Positions 26,664-34,803 of a stretch of 64,000 nt of DNA are shown one piece after another; within the stretch, counting starts at the first letter, position 1, and each line of letters opens with the position of its first letter. The DNA comes from Thermoleophilaceae bacterium. Lineage in GTDB: Bacteria > Actinomycetota > Thermoleophilia > Solirubrobacterales > Thermoleophilaceae. The notes below the pieces were generated by a model. That model was given only the letters and a program-made list of their open reading frames with translations, was not told the DNA's origin and did no database searches. Made by a program: the position numbers and the translations under genes. The stretch is taken from positions 233,508 to 297,507 of the forward strand of contig JAUJOQ010000003.1 of the NCBI GenBank assembly GCA_030447725.1, given 5' to 3'.

Positions 26664-27950
26664 ATGGCCGGTCCGGACAACGAGGGCATGAGGGTGAGGT
26701 TCGCGCCGTCCCCGACGGGAGCGCTGCACATCGGCGGCGCGCGCACCGCACTCTACAACTGGCTCCTGGCGCGCAAGGAGGGCGGCGCCTTCGTGCTGCG
26801 CATCGAGGACACCGACCGTGAGCGGTCCACGCCCGAGAACGTGGAGCAGATCCTCGACGCCCTGCGCTGGCTCGAGCTCGACTGGGATGAGGGTCCGCTC
26901 TCGCAGGCCGAGCGCGCAGCCCGCCACCGTGAGCAGATCGACCGCCTGCTGGCTGACGGCCACGCCTACGAGGACGAGGGCGCCGTGCGGCTGCGCGTCC
27001 CCGACGAGGGCGAAACCGTGGTCGAGGACGTGATCCGGGGCGAGGTGAGCTTCCCGCACGCCTCCATCGACGACTTCGTGATCGCCCGGTCCGACGGCAG
27101 CGCGCTCTATAACCTGGCCGTCGCCGTCGACGACCTTGACATGGGGATCACCCACGTGATCCGCGGCGCCGACCACCTGTCGAACACCCCCCGCCAGGCG
27201 ATGATCCTGAGGGCCTTGGGAGCATCGCCGCCGGTGTACGCCCACCTGCCCCTGTTGCACGGCACAGATGGCAAGAAGCTCTCCAAGCGCCACGGCGCGG
27301 CGTCGGTGCAGCAGCTGCGCGAGGCGGGCTACCTGCCTGAAGCGGTGCGCAACTACATCGCTCTGCTCGGCTGGGGTCTCGACGCCTCCACCACCTTCAT
27401 GACCACCGAGCAGCTGATCGATGGCTTCTCGTTGGAGCGTGTGTCGAAGTCCCCGGCTGTCTTCGAGGAGCAGAAGCTGCGCTGGATGAACGGCCGCTAC
27501 CTGCGCGAGCTGTCTCCGAAGGAGCTGGCGGATCGGCTCGAGGCCCGGTTGGGACGCGACGGGCTCGAGCACGCCGCCGTGGTCGCGCAGGAGAAGATGC
27601 AGACGCTGAGCGACTTCTGGCCGCTCGCCGGCTTCCTCGTGGAGCGCCGGCCGACCGACGAAGAGGCGTGGCAGAAGGTGATGGTGGAGGGCGCGCGTGA
27701 GCGCCTGGAGGCAGTCCGCGACGCGCTTGCATATCTCGACTCGTTTCGCCTCGAGAGCATCGAGACCGCCCTGCGCGAGGTGGTCGAGCGGTTCGAGGTG
27801 AAGCCCAAAGAGGTCTTCCAGCCGCTTCGCGTGGCGATCGCCGGCAGCACCATCTCTCCCGGCATCTTCGAGTCGGTGGCCGCCCTGGGACGTGAAGAGA
27901 CCCTCGCGCGAGTCGACGGCGCCCTCGCGCGCCTCGCCTCACCCGCGTAG
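26664..27950 (+). CDS. gltX: Glutamate--tRNA ligase
   Basis: 428-residue class I synthetase. The HIGH-type motif is APSPTGALHIGGARTALYN (near residues 13-31), RIEDTDRERS follows, and the KMSKS-type motif is DGKKLSKRHGA. The C-terminal helical anticodon-binding domain is present. With gatCAB also in this window and no glnS seen, it is probably non-discriminating, charging tRNA-Gln with Glu for amidation (inference). ATG 26664 fits the TAGCAT box; ATG 26688 just before VRFAPSPTG is an alternative. Confidence 0.94.
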   Translation: MAGPDNEGMRVRFAPSPTGALHIGGARTALYNWLLARKEGGAFVLRIEDTDRERSTPENVEQILDALRWLELDWDEGPLSQAERAARHREQIDRLLADGHAYEDEGAVRLRVPDEGETVVEDVIRGEVSFPHASIDDFVIARSDGSALYNLAVAVDDLDMGITHVIRGADHLSNTPRQAMILRALGASPPVYAHLPLLHGTDGKKLSKRHGAASVQQLREAGYLPEAVRNYIALLGWGLDASTTFMTTEQLIDGFSLERVSKSPAVFEEQKLRWMNGRYLRELSPKELADRLEARLGRDGLEHAAVVAQEKMQTLSDFWPLAGFLVERRPTDEEAWQKVMVEGARERLEAVRDALAYLDSFRLESIETALREVVERFEVKPKEVFQPLRVAIAGSTISPGIFESVAALGREETLARVDGALARLASPA

Positions 27951-28023
27951 AGTCCTCAACCTTCGCCGCAGCCTGCCGATAAAGAGGACGACCGGGCCCA
28001 CGAACGGCAGGGACGCCCCAAGA

Positions 28024-29097
28024 ATGCAACCAGCAGTCATGACGCCGACGCCAGCCCATGCCGCGAGCCGCGGAGATCGACCCAACGAGGGGCACGGCCG
28101 CCGGCTGACTGCCGCCTTCGAAGCACTCGAGGCCTTCCCCGCCTTGGCCGAGTCGCGCGACCGTGTACTGAGCCTCGTACGTCAAGAACGTAGCTCCAAC
28201 TCGAAGGTGGTCTCCGCGATCGAGTCCGACGTGGCGCTGGTCACCACCGTGTTGCGAATGGCCAACGGTCTGGCCTCCAAGCAGAAGGGCAAGATCGGTG
28301 GGATTCCCGAGGCCGTGGCGCTGATCACCCCCGAGGGGGTCGAGCACCTCGCCAGCCGGGCGAAGGTCTTTGACTTCTTCGAGAGCACGCCCGGGTGGGA
28401 CTGCGCTCCCGAGCGCTTCCGCCTACACGCCGTCGCCACCCAGGCAGCAGCCGACCGGCTGGCGCGCGAGCTCGACTACTCCCAACGCGACGAGCTGCTC
28501 ACCGCCGCGCTGCTCCACGACATCGGCAAGCTGGTGCTGCTGCACGCCTACCCCGCCTACCCGGACCAGATCCACGGCGAGGCGCGTACGCCGGAGGCCC
28601 GCATCCATCGTGAGCGTCGGGAGCTCGGCGTCGACCACGCCCTGGTCGGAGGAGTGCTCGCCCGCCGATGGGGGCTGCCCAACACGCTGGCCACGGCGAT
28701 CGAGCGCCACCACTCCGACGACGCCGAAGGGCAGGCCGCCATGGTGCGCCTGGCCGACATGCTGGCCCACTACGGCCACAGTGAGTCGGTGGACCGCAAC
28801 GCCCTGCTCGCAGCGGCCCGCGCACTGGAGATGACCCCCGCCGGTCTACGGGAGCTGATGTACAACCTTCCCTACGCCGGCAACGGCAAGCGCCATGTGG
28901 ATCCCTGCCCGCTCAGCCCCCGCGAGCTGGACGTGCTCAAGAAGCTCGCCCTCGGCAAGGTCTACAAGCAGATCGCTCACGACCTCGAGCTGTCCACCAG
29001 CACGGTCCGCACGCATCTGCACAACACCTACGCCAAGCTGGGCGCCAGCGATCGGGCGCAGGCCGTTCTCATCGCCACCGACCGCGGCTGGCTCTGA
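28024..29097 (+). CDS. HDOD-domain protein with C-terminal LuxR-type HTH
   Basis: 357 residues from ATG 28024 (ATG 28039 also possible). The centre (about 30-245) is an HDOD/HD-related domain with SNSKVVSAIESDVALVTTVLRMAN and a metal-type LLHDIGKLVLLH. The last 65 residues are a LuxR/NarL helix-turn-helix: PLSPRELDVLKKLALGKVYKQIAHDLELSTSTVRTHLHNTYAKLG. HDOD proteins usually act in signalling; here a DNA-binding output is fused and no receiver domain is present. It converges on a histidine kinase gene. Target genes and signal unknown. Confidence 0.85.
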   Translation: MQPAVMTPTPAHAASRGDRPNEGHGRRLTAAFEALEAFPALAESRDRVLSLVRQERSSNSKVVSAIESDVALVTTVLRMANGLASKQKGKIGGIPEAVALITPEGVEHLASRAKVFDFFESTPGWDCAPERFRLHAVATQAAADRLARELDYSQRDELLTAALLHDIGKLVLLHAYPAYPDQIHGEARTPEARIHRERRELGVDHALVGGVLARRWGLPNTLATAIERHHSDDAEGQAAMVRLADMLAHYGHSESVDRNALLAAARALEMTPAGLRELMYNLPYAGNGKRHVDPCPLSPRELDVLKKLALGKVYKQIAHDLELSTSTVRTHLHNTYAKLGASDRAQAVLIATDRGWL

Positions 29098-29106
29098 CAG
29101 CGGCGC

Positions 29107-30303
29107 TCAGTCGCCGGCTGCGGGCAGGGGAGCGCGCACGATCACGGCGCTGCCCTCCGGGGTGCTCTCGATCGTCAGGCTGCCGTGCAGCAGCTCCGCA
29201 CGCTCGCGCATGCTGGCCAGGCCGATATGCCCGGGTTCGGTGATTGCGAGGGGGTCGACTTCACCGAAGCCGGTGCCGTCGTCGACGATCGAGAGCTCGA
29301 TGTGCTCGTCACAGCGGAGCGAGATGCTCACGTGGCCGGCGCAGCCGTGCTTGACTGCGTTCATCACCGCCTCCTGGGTGATGCGAAACAGGTCACCCTC
29401 GGTCTGTGAGGGCAGCTCATGACGGTCGATCTGCAGGCTGGTACTCAAGCCGTAACGGCGCTGCCAAACCGGCAGGCAGCGCTCGAGGGCGGCCCCGTAG
29501 GTCATCTCCTTGAAGGCGTAGGGACCGAGGTCGATCATCTCGTCGCGCAGGCTGCGCACGTTTCGCTCTGTGATCGCGCGGGCCTCGGCGAGCAGCTCCC
29601 CCGTTCTCGGGGCCCCTTCTCGCTCGGCCTCGCGGCGGGCGGCCGCGAGTGCCATGTCGAGGCCGACCATCTCCTGAACCGGCCCGTCGTGCAGGGCTTC
29701 GGAGATCTGGCGTCGGATCTCGCCCTCTCGGCGCATGGTTCGCCGGGTGAGCTCGCGGGCGCGTAGGCGCGAGGCGCTCTCCGCTGTTCGAAACGCGCCG
29801 ACCAGCGCGGCGGTGGAGAGTGCCGCCGCCGTGAAGATCACCTCGTAGAACACGAGCAGCCGGCCATGCACCGGTCCGCCGCCGGTGACCACGCTGAGCC
29901 CGACGAGCCCAGCGCAGGCGAATCCACCCACCGCCAGACCAAGGCGCCCGCCCTGGAAGTGGGCGTGCACGGCGAGGAAGGCGATCGCCATGAAGCGCAC
30001 CGCCGCGTAGGTCTCGGGGGCCGCCAGCTCGATCGCGATCAGCATCAGCATGTCGCCGATAGCGGCCAACGGGGTGACGGCCAGCGCTGGTGCGCGTCGT
30101 GCCAGCAGCACGTTTGCGAGGCTCCAGGGCAGGGCCACTCCGGCCAGCACCGCGGCCAGGCGCCCGGAGTGGGGAAAGCCGAGAGCCATCACCAGGGCGA
30201 CCGACATCAGCGTCAGCCCGATCCGGGTCCACGCGAAGATCAGGACCGGCCGGGTGGACTCGATCGGAACCCGCCGCAGGGTTGGAGCGCCGTCGGCGGT
30301 CAT
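29107..30303 (-). CDS. HisKA_3-type sensor histidine kinase
   Basis: 398 residues. Five to six hydrophobic helices in residues 18-172, no large sensor domain, then a HisKA_3 dimerisation segment RRQISEALHDGPVQEMVGLDMALA with the phosphoacceptor His205. The HATPase_c domain shows ITQEAVMNAVKHG (N box), IVDDGTGFGEVD (G1) and GHIGLASMRERAELLHG. Kinases of this type normally pair with NarL-family regulators. None with a receiver domain is adjacent, so it is an orphan here. It lies 7 nt downstream of a VanZ gene in the same direction. Confidence 0.9.
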   Translation of the reverse strand: MTADGAPTLRRVPIESTRPVLIFAWTRIGLTLMSVALVMALGFPHSGRLAAVLAGVALPWSLANVLLARRAPALAVTPLAAIGDMLMLIAIELAAPETYAAVRFMAIAFLAVHAHFQGGRLGLAVGGFACAGLVGLSVVTGGGPVHGRLLVFYEVIFTAAALSTAALVGAFRTAESASRLRARELTRRTMRREGEIRRQISEALHDGPVQEMVGLDMALAAARREAEREGAPRTGELLAEARAITERNVRSLRDEMIDLGPYAFKEMTYGAALERCLPVWQRRYGLSTSLQIDRHELPSQTEGDLFRITQEAVMNAVKHGCAGHVSISLRCDEHIELSIVDDGTGFGEVDPLAITEPGHIGLASMRERAELLHGSLTIESTPEGSAVIVRAPLPAAGD

Positions 30304-30310
30304 GGGCCGG

Positions 30311-30685
30311 TCATGCCCGACCGCCGTTTCGCCGGATGACGAGCGCTGCAGCGGTGGCTGCCCCGGCGGTGTCGATCACAACGTCGCGGGCCGTGCCGGC
30401 GCGGCCCTCAACGGTGAGCTGGTGCAACTCATCCGAAACGGCGTATGCCACCGAGATGGCGAACGCCACGCCTACGGCCTTGCCGGGCGGCAGGCGCGTC
30501 CGGAGCGCTCGCCACCACAGCCCGAGCAGGAGCGCGTACGCCAGGAGGTGAGCGAGCTTGCGGGCGAGCAGGTAGGCAAGGCCGTGATCGACGTCGTCGC
30601 TGGGCATGGCCGACAGGGCAAAGATCAGCGCCATCATCAGCAGCGGCGGCAGCCACAGCCCGGCCGCGCGGAGGAGCCGGTGCAT
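30311..30685 (-). CDS. VanZ-like membrane protein
   Basis: 124 residues with four hydrophobic helices. The VanZ pattern is visible: LWLPPLLMMALIFALSAMP, KLAHLLAYALLLGLWWRAL, YAVSDELHQLTVEGR and DVVIDTAGAATAAAL. VanZ-family proteins are linked to low-level teicoplanin resistance and to membrane acyl-chain chemistry; the role here is unknown. It is probably co-transcribed with the downstream histidine kinase from a TAGTTT box 6 nt before its ATG. Confidence 0.85.
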   Translation of the reverse strand: MHRLLRAAGLWLPPLLMMALIFALSAMPSDDVDHGLAYLLARKLAHLLAYALLLGLWWRALRTRLPPGKAVGVAFAISVAYAVSDELHQLTVEGRAGTARDVVIDTAGAATAAALVIRRNGGRA

Positions 30686-30691
30686 GCCCGT

Positions 30692-30718
30692 AAACTAAAT
30701 GCTCTGCGGCACTACACT
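30692..30718. promoter_or_regulatory. Divergent leaderless promoters of vanZ-like and rrf2-like genes
   Basis: Minus-strand TAGTTT (30692-30697) ends 6 nt before the VanZ ATG. Plus-strand TACACT (30713-30718) ends 7 nt before the Rrf2 GTG. Both start codons lie within 43 bp. Confidence 0.55.
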
Positions 30719-30725
30719 CGCCGCG

Positions 30726-31127
30726 GTGCTGGCGATCACCTCGAAGTCCCCGTACGCGGTTCGCGCACTGTCAGAGCTGGCGCGGCGCGGCTCCGGCCAG
30801 CCGGTGCCGATCGGCGAGATCGCTCGGGCACGCGACATTCCGGTGCAGTTCCTCGAGGGGCTGTTCGCCACCCTGCGCAGGGCCGGAGTCCTGCACAGCC
30901 AGCGGGGCGTGAAGGGCGGCTATCTCTTCGCCCGGGCGCCAGCCGATGTGACGGTGCTCGAGGTGGTGGAGCTGCTGGAAGGCGAGCTGGGTGCCGACGC
31001 CTCGGTCCCCGGATCGGTGTGGGCGGAGGCGGTGGAGGCCGTGAAGGCGGTGCTGGCGCGAACCACCATCGCCGACGTCGCGGAGCGCGAGGCCAGGGAG
31101 GCCGGAGCGCCGATGTACTACATCTGA
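30726..31127 (+). CDS. Rrf2-family transcription regulator
   Basis: 133 residues from GTG 30726. Winged helix-turn-helix of the Rrf2 family: KSPYAVRALSELARRG, IGEIARARDIPVQFLEGLFATLRRAGVLHSQRGVKGGYLFARAP. The three cysteines that hold a [2Fe-2S] cluster in IscR are absent, since the dimerisation segment has no Cys. This resembles the CymR branch, which senses cysteine supply in other bacteria. cysK, thiF/moeB and cysE lie about 1.2-4 kb downstream, making a sulfur-regulatory role plausible but unproven. Confidence 0.85.
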   Translation: MLAITSKSPYAVRALSELARRGSGQPVPIGEIARARDIPVQFLEGLFATLRRAGVLHSQRGVKGGYLFARAPADVTVLEVVELLEGELGADASVPGSVWAEAVEAVKAVLARTTIADVAEREAREAGAPMYYI

Positions 31128-31165
31128 GCGCCGGGCCCCGTGCTCGTCCCCGAGAGCGACAGTGA

Positions 31166-31291
31166 TCAGAAGAGCCGGATCAGCACGTTGATCAGCACGG
31201 TGAGGCCGACCGAAAGCAGGATCGACCCCACCAGGCAGCCGGGCATGAAGCGCACCTGAGTACGCCTGCCCGGCCGCTTGGTGAAGCGCAC
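31166..31291 (-). CDS. Very small basic membrane protein
   Basis: 41 residues from GTG 31291. A basic N-terminus (MRFTKRPGRRTQVRF) precedes one hydrophobic helix (PGCLVGSILLSVGLTVLINVLI). An AGGAG ribosome-binding site overlaps the end of the preceding gene on this strand, so the two are probably translated together. Family unknown. Confidence 0.55.
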   Translation of the reverse strand: MRFTKRPGRRTQVRFMPGCLVGSILLSVGLTVLINVLIRLF

Positions 31292-31299
31292 AGAGTCTC

Positions 31300-31587
31300 C
31301 TAGTGATCCTGTTCGGAGTAGGGCTCGCGCGTGCCGGCCTTGGCAAGTCCACGGCTCACCATGTAGCCGAACGTGAGGATCGTGATGTAGAGCCAAGCCT
31401 TGTCGGCTTGGAAGAAGTCGTTTCCACCCTCTTCCTCGATCACGTTCGCGGCGACGAGGATGCCGATGAAGACGACGATGTACGCGGCAAACTCGCTCGT
31501 CTTGAAGGACGCCTTCGTTTCGGTGTGGCTGTGGGTGGCGCGCTGAACTCCGCGACCGCCTCCGGTCGTCTCGTCTCTTGCTGCCAT
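31300..31587 (-). CDS. Two-helix membrane protein
   Basis: 95 residues from ATG 31587, with AGGAG 8 nt upstream. A polar, Gly/Thr-rich N-terminus of about 30 residues precedes two hydrophobic helices (EFAAYIVVFIGILVAANVI and AWLYITILTFGYMVSRGLA). No known domain is recognised. It forms an operon with the 41-residue protein 3' of it. The 214 bp upstream, up to the DUF2294 gene, contain no other gene I can support. Confidence 0.65.
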   Translation of the reverse strand: MAARDETTGGGRGVQRATHSHTETKASFKTSEFAAYIVVFIGILVAANVIEEEGGNDFFQADKAWLYITILTFGYMVSRGLAKAGTREPYSEQDH

Positions 31588-31782
31588 GGTGAAAACTCCT
31601 ATCCGTCGGGGGACTGGGTAGATGAGCCAACCCCGGTCCCGCCAGGCCTGTGTTCCAGTGCCGTGCGGCCTAACGGGGTTCGAGACATCGGACAGAGAAC
31701 CGCGGGCCAGATGCCGCCTCCTATCCGCTCGCATGCTCCCCCCGATTCGGATGTGACAAACATCTTGCAGCGCAACAAGGCA

Positions 31783-31788
31783 TAGGAT
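31783..31788 (+). promoter_or_regulatory. Candidate -10 box of DUF2294 gene
   Basis: TAGGAT, 13 nt before ATT 31802, with a G-rich stretch between. Confidence 0.35.
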
Positions 31789-31801
31789 TGCCGGGGGGCA
31801 G

Positions 31802-32317
31802 ATTTCGGACTCTCGTGAACACCCGACCGAGGCCGGCAGCGCGGAGCTAACGGGGCCTGACTGGACGCATGGGGTCGAGACCAAGTCGGGGTCTAGCATC
31901 ACCGCTGAGGTCTCGAACGCCATCGTCGGCCTGAAGAAGCAGTTCTACGGGCGCGGCCCCACCCGTGCGAAGACCTACGTCAACGACAACTACATCTTCT
32001 GTGTCCTCGACGGAGGCTTGACCCAGAACGAGAAGACTTTGCTGGATGCCGGGGAACGGCAACTGGTGCGCGGCTACCGACTGCGCTTCGAGGAGGTCAT
32101 GGCAGAGCAGACCACTGAGGCCGTGGAGCGAATCACCGGTCGCAAGGTGCTCGGCTATCAGAGCCAGATCATTTTTGAACCGACAGTAGGGATTGAGATG
32201 TTCATCCTCGACGGCGAGCCGTCCGAGAGCGATCACGAAAGCCGGGGCGTCCTGACCTGCGCTGAGCCGCGCTGCAGATCGAGCCGGTCGCCCCCACCGG
32301 TACCGTTTGCTCGATGA
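31802..32317 (+). CDS. DUF2294 (Na-Nap) domain protein with non-standard start
   Basis: 171 residues if begun at ATT 31802. The domain (from about residue 33) is complete: ITAEVSNAIVGLKKQFYGRGPTRAKTYVND, FCVLDGGLTQNEKTLLDAGERQLV, ERITGRKVLGYQSQI. Function of the family is unknown. The frame is open from the TGA at 31754-31756 onward, yet has no ATG, GTG or TTG before the domain. The first ATG (32018) would remove half of it. Either ATT/ATC is used or a frameshift hides the true start. The stop overlaps cysK (ATGA). Confidence 0.7.
   Translation: MSDSREHPTEAGSAELTGPDWTHGVETKSGSSITAEVSNAIVGLKKQFYGRGPTRAKTYVNDNYIFCVLDGGLTQNEKTLLDAGERQLVRGYRLRFEEVMAEQTTEAVERITGRKVLGYQSQIIFEPTVGIEMFILDGEPSESDHESRGVLTCAEPRCRSSRSPPPVPFAR
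32301..32306 (+). promoter_or_regulatory. Leaderless -10 box of cysK
   Basis: TACCGT ending 7 nt before ATG 32314, inside the end of the DUF2294 gene. Confidence 0.45.
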
Positions 32318-33261
32318 GCGTCACCTCGATCGGCCGCGCGCTGCCCGGCAACCTCTCCGATCTGGTGGGCGGCACGCCGATGGTTCGCCTCGGGCGCCTG
32401 GCGCCCGACTGCGGCGCCGAGCTGGTGGGCAAGCTGGAGGCCCACAATCCGGCGGGCAGCGTCAAGGACCGGATCGGCGTGGCGATGATCGAGGCCGCCG
32501 AGGCGGACGGCCGCATCGAGCCCGGCAGAACGACGATCGTGGAGGCCACGTCGGGAAACACCGGCATCGCGCTCGCGTTCGTATGCGCTGCGCGGGGCTA
32601 CGAGCTCGTGCTTGCCATGCCGCAGGGCATGAGTCGTGAGCGGGAGGGGCTGCTGCGCCTCTACGGCGCACAGGTGGAGGTCACGGAGTCGATGGGAGGG
32701 ATGGACGAAGCGGTCGACGCCGCCGGGCGCATCGCCGCCAGCCGCGACGATGCCTTCGTCTGCGACCAGTTCGCCAACCCGGCCAACCCCGAGGTGCATC
32801 GCCGCACCACCGCCGAAGAGATCTGGCGGGACATGGACGGCCGGGTGCACGCCCTCGTGGCCGGTGTCGGCACGGGGGGCACGATCACCGGCGCCGGCGA
32901 GCGTCTCAAGGAGCGCAACCCTGAGATCCACGTGGTGGCGGTGGAGCCCAAGAGCTCGCCGGTGCTCTCGGGGGGGCTTGCGGGCCCTCACAAGATCCAG
33001 GGGATCGGGGCAGGCTTCGTGCCGCCCGTGCTCAACCGCGAGATCGTCGACGAGGTGATCGCGGTGGACGACGAGGACGCCATCGAGATGGCCCGCGCCT
33101 GCGCCCGCCGCGAGGGTGTGCTGGCGGGCATCTCCTGCGGCGCTGCGCTGTGGGCGGCGATCCTGGTGGGCTCACGCGCGGACATGCAGGGCAAGCGGAT
33201 CGCGGTGGTCATGCCCGACTCGGGCGAGCGCTACGTGAGCACCCCCTTCTTCGCCCCGTGA
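32314..33261 (+). CDS. cysK: Cysteine synthase
   Basis: 315-residue fold-type II PLP enzyme converting O-acetylserine and sulfide to cysteine. NPAGSVKDRIG contains the Schiff-base Lys, TSGNTGIAL is the substrate loop, and GVGTGGTITGAG binds the cofactor phosphate. IPCG-type C-terminal motif reads GISCGAAL. Overlaps the DUF2294 gene and the next gene (GTGA). Together with cysE downstream it supplies the full two-step route from serine. Confidence 0.95.
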   Translation: MSVTSIGRALPGNLSDLVGGTPMVRLGRLAPDCGAELVGKLEAHNPAGSVKDRIGVAMIEAAEADGRIEPGRTTIVEATSGNTGIALAFVCAARGYELVLAMPQGMSREREGLLRLYGAQVEVTESMGGMDEAVDAAGRIAASRDDAFVCDQFANPANPEVHRRTTAEEIWRDMDGRVHALVAGVGTGGTITGAGERLKERNPEIHVVAVEPKSSPVLSGGLAGPHKIQGIGAGFVPPVLNREIVDEVIAVDDEDAIEMARACARREGVLAGISCGAALWAAILVGSRADMQGKRIAVVMPDSGERYVSTPFFAP

Positions 33262-34010
33262 TCCTCACGGCGCCGGAGCTCGAGCGCTACTCGCGCCAGC
33301 TGTTGATGGCGGAATGGAGCGGGGAGGCGCAGGAGCGCCTGCGGGGAGTACGCGCGCTGGTGATCGGCGCGGGGGCTCTGGGCAGCCCGGCCGCCACCTA
33401 CCTGGCGGCCGCCGGGGTGGGGCAGCTCGGGATCGTTGATCCCGACCGGGTCGAGCTGTCCAACCTCCACCGCCAGCCGCTGCACTTCACGCCGGACGTG
33501 GGGCGGCCCAAGGCGGAGGTGGCGGCGGCCAAGATCGGCCTGCTGAACCCGGAGGTGGTGGTCGAGGCCCACCCGGTCGAGCTGACCGGCCAGAACGCCG
33601 AGGCGGTGGTGATGGGCGCCGACGTGGTGCTCGACTGCACCGACAGCTTCGACACCCGCTACCTGGTGAACGACGCCTGCTGTGCACAGGAGGTGCCGCT
33701 GGTGGAGGCCGCCGTCGTGGCCTTCGACGGGCTCGTGCTGTCCGTGAGACCGGGCAAGTCCGCCTGCTATCGCTGCGTGTTCCCGAGCGCGCCGCCCACC
33801 GGCAGCCGACGATCGTGCCGTGAGGCCGGCGTGCTCGGGGCGATGGCGGGCATCGTGGGCTCGATCCAGGCCCTCGAGGCGCTCAAGCTGCTCACCGGGG
33901 TGGGGGAGCCCCTGCTCGACCGGATGCTGCAGATCGACGGGCGCGACATGGCGCAACTGGTGGTGCACACGAGCCGCCGGGAGGACTGCCCCGCCTGCGC
34001 GCGCGTTTGA
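33258..34010 (+). CDS. ThiF/MoeB/HesA-type adenylyltransferase
   Basis: 250-residue E1-like enzyme that adenylates the C-terminal Gly of a ubiquitin-like sulfur carrier. Visible: YSRQLLMAEWSGEAQERL, the ATP loop VIGAGALGSPAATYLAAAGVG, DPDRVELSNLHRQ, DCTDSFDTRYLVND and two CxxC zinc pairs (CYRC near 173 and CPAC near 245). No carrier protein (ThiS/MoaD/CysO) is encoded nearby, so the partner is unknown. Its place between cysK and cysE points to sulfur transfer. Confidence 0.88.
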   Translation: MILTAPELERYSRQLLMAEWSGEAQERLRGVRALVIGAGALGSPAATYLAAAGVGQLGIVDPDRVELSNLHRQPLHFTPDVGRPKAEVAAAKIGLLNPEVVVEAHPVELTGQNAEAVVMGADVVLDCTDSFDTRYLVNDACCAQEVPLVEAAVVAFDGLVLSVRPGKSACYRCVFPSAPPTGSRRSCREAGVLGAMAGIVGSIQALEALKLLTGVGEPLLDRMLQIDGRDMAQLVVHTSRREDCPACARV

Positions 34011-34034
34011 CCGCTTGGCAGAATCCGGACTCTG

Positions 34035-34772
34035 ATGCTCGGCCTCGGCACCTTCACCCGCGTGACGCGCGAGCTGCGCGAGGATCTGACCGCCGCGCGG
34101 GACCGCGATCCGGCTGCACGCGGCGTGGGCCGGCTGGAGATCCTGCTGACATACGGCGGCGTGCAGGCGCTGCTGTCACACCGCGTCGCCCACGCCCTGC
34201 ACGAGGCGGGGGTGCCACTCGCGCCTCGCCTCCTGGCCAACGTCACCCGAGTGGGCACGGGGGTGGAGATCCATCCCGCGGCTGACATCGGCCGAGCGCT
34301 GTTCATCGACCACGGGGAGGGGGTGGTGATCGGCGAGACCGCCGAGATAGGCCGCGACGTGACCCTCTATCAGGGCGTGACCCTCGGCGGCACCGGCTTC
34401 GCGCGAGGCAAGCGCCACCCGTCGGTGGGCGACGACGTGGTGATCGGCTCGGGCGCCAAGCTCCTCGGGCCCGTCGCCGTGGGCGACCGGGCCAAGATCG
34501 GCGCCAACTCGGTGGTGGTGCACGACGTGCCCGCGAACTCCACGGTGGTGGGCAACCCCGGACACCCCGTGCGCGTGGACGGCAAGCGCCCCGGCGGACC
34601 CGACGCCGACTGGGCCCACCTGCCCGACCCAGTGGCCGACGCCCTGCGCAGCCTCGCCGCGCGCGTGAACGAGCTTGAGGGCATCGTGGCCGACCTCACC
34701 GGCAAGCGGCCCGAGTCGGGCGAGGTCCATCCGCTGCGCCGCAGCCGGGGCGGGGATACCGCCGGCGGCTGA
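34035..34772 (+). CDS. cysE: Serine O-acetyltransferase
   Basis: 245 residues. Left-handed beta-helix acetyltransferase producing O-acetylserine for CysK. Diagnostic text: GVEIHPAADIGRALFIDHGEGVVIGETAEIG, TLYQGVTLGGTG, KRHPSVGDDVVIGSGAKLLG and VVGNPGHPV. The N-terminal helical part is short, as in many actinobacterial forms. A polar C-terminal tail of about 60 residues with a possible short coiled coil (AARVNELEGIVADL) follows; CysK usually binds the CysE C-terminus, but this tail does not end in the usual Ile. Confidence 0.93.
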   Translation: MLGLGTFTRVTRELREDLTAARDRDPAARGVGRLEILLTYGGVQALLSHRVAHALHEAGVPLAPRLLANVTRVGTGVEIHPAADIGRALFIDHGEGVVIGETAEIGRDVTLYQGVTLGGTGFARGKRHPSVGDDVVIGSGAKLLGPVAVGDRAKIGANSVVVHDVPANSTVVGNPGHPVRVDGKRPGGPDADWAHLPDPVADALRSLAARVNELEGIVADLTGKRPESGEVHPLRRSRGGDTAGG

Positions 34773-34803
34773 CGCTGCCTCAGCGAAGAGGTGGGCGGCT
34801 GGG

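Noticed and set aside
25782-27572. A 596-codon minus-strand open frame
   Set aside because: Only the part from 26657 down encodes endonuclease IV. The rest is antisense to gltX, whose motifs are clear on the plus strand.
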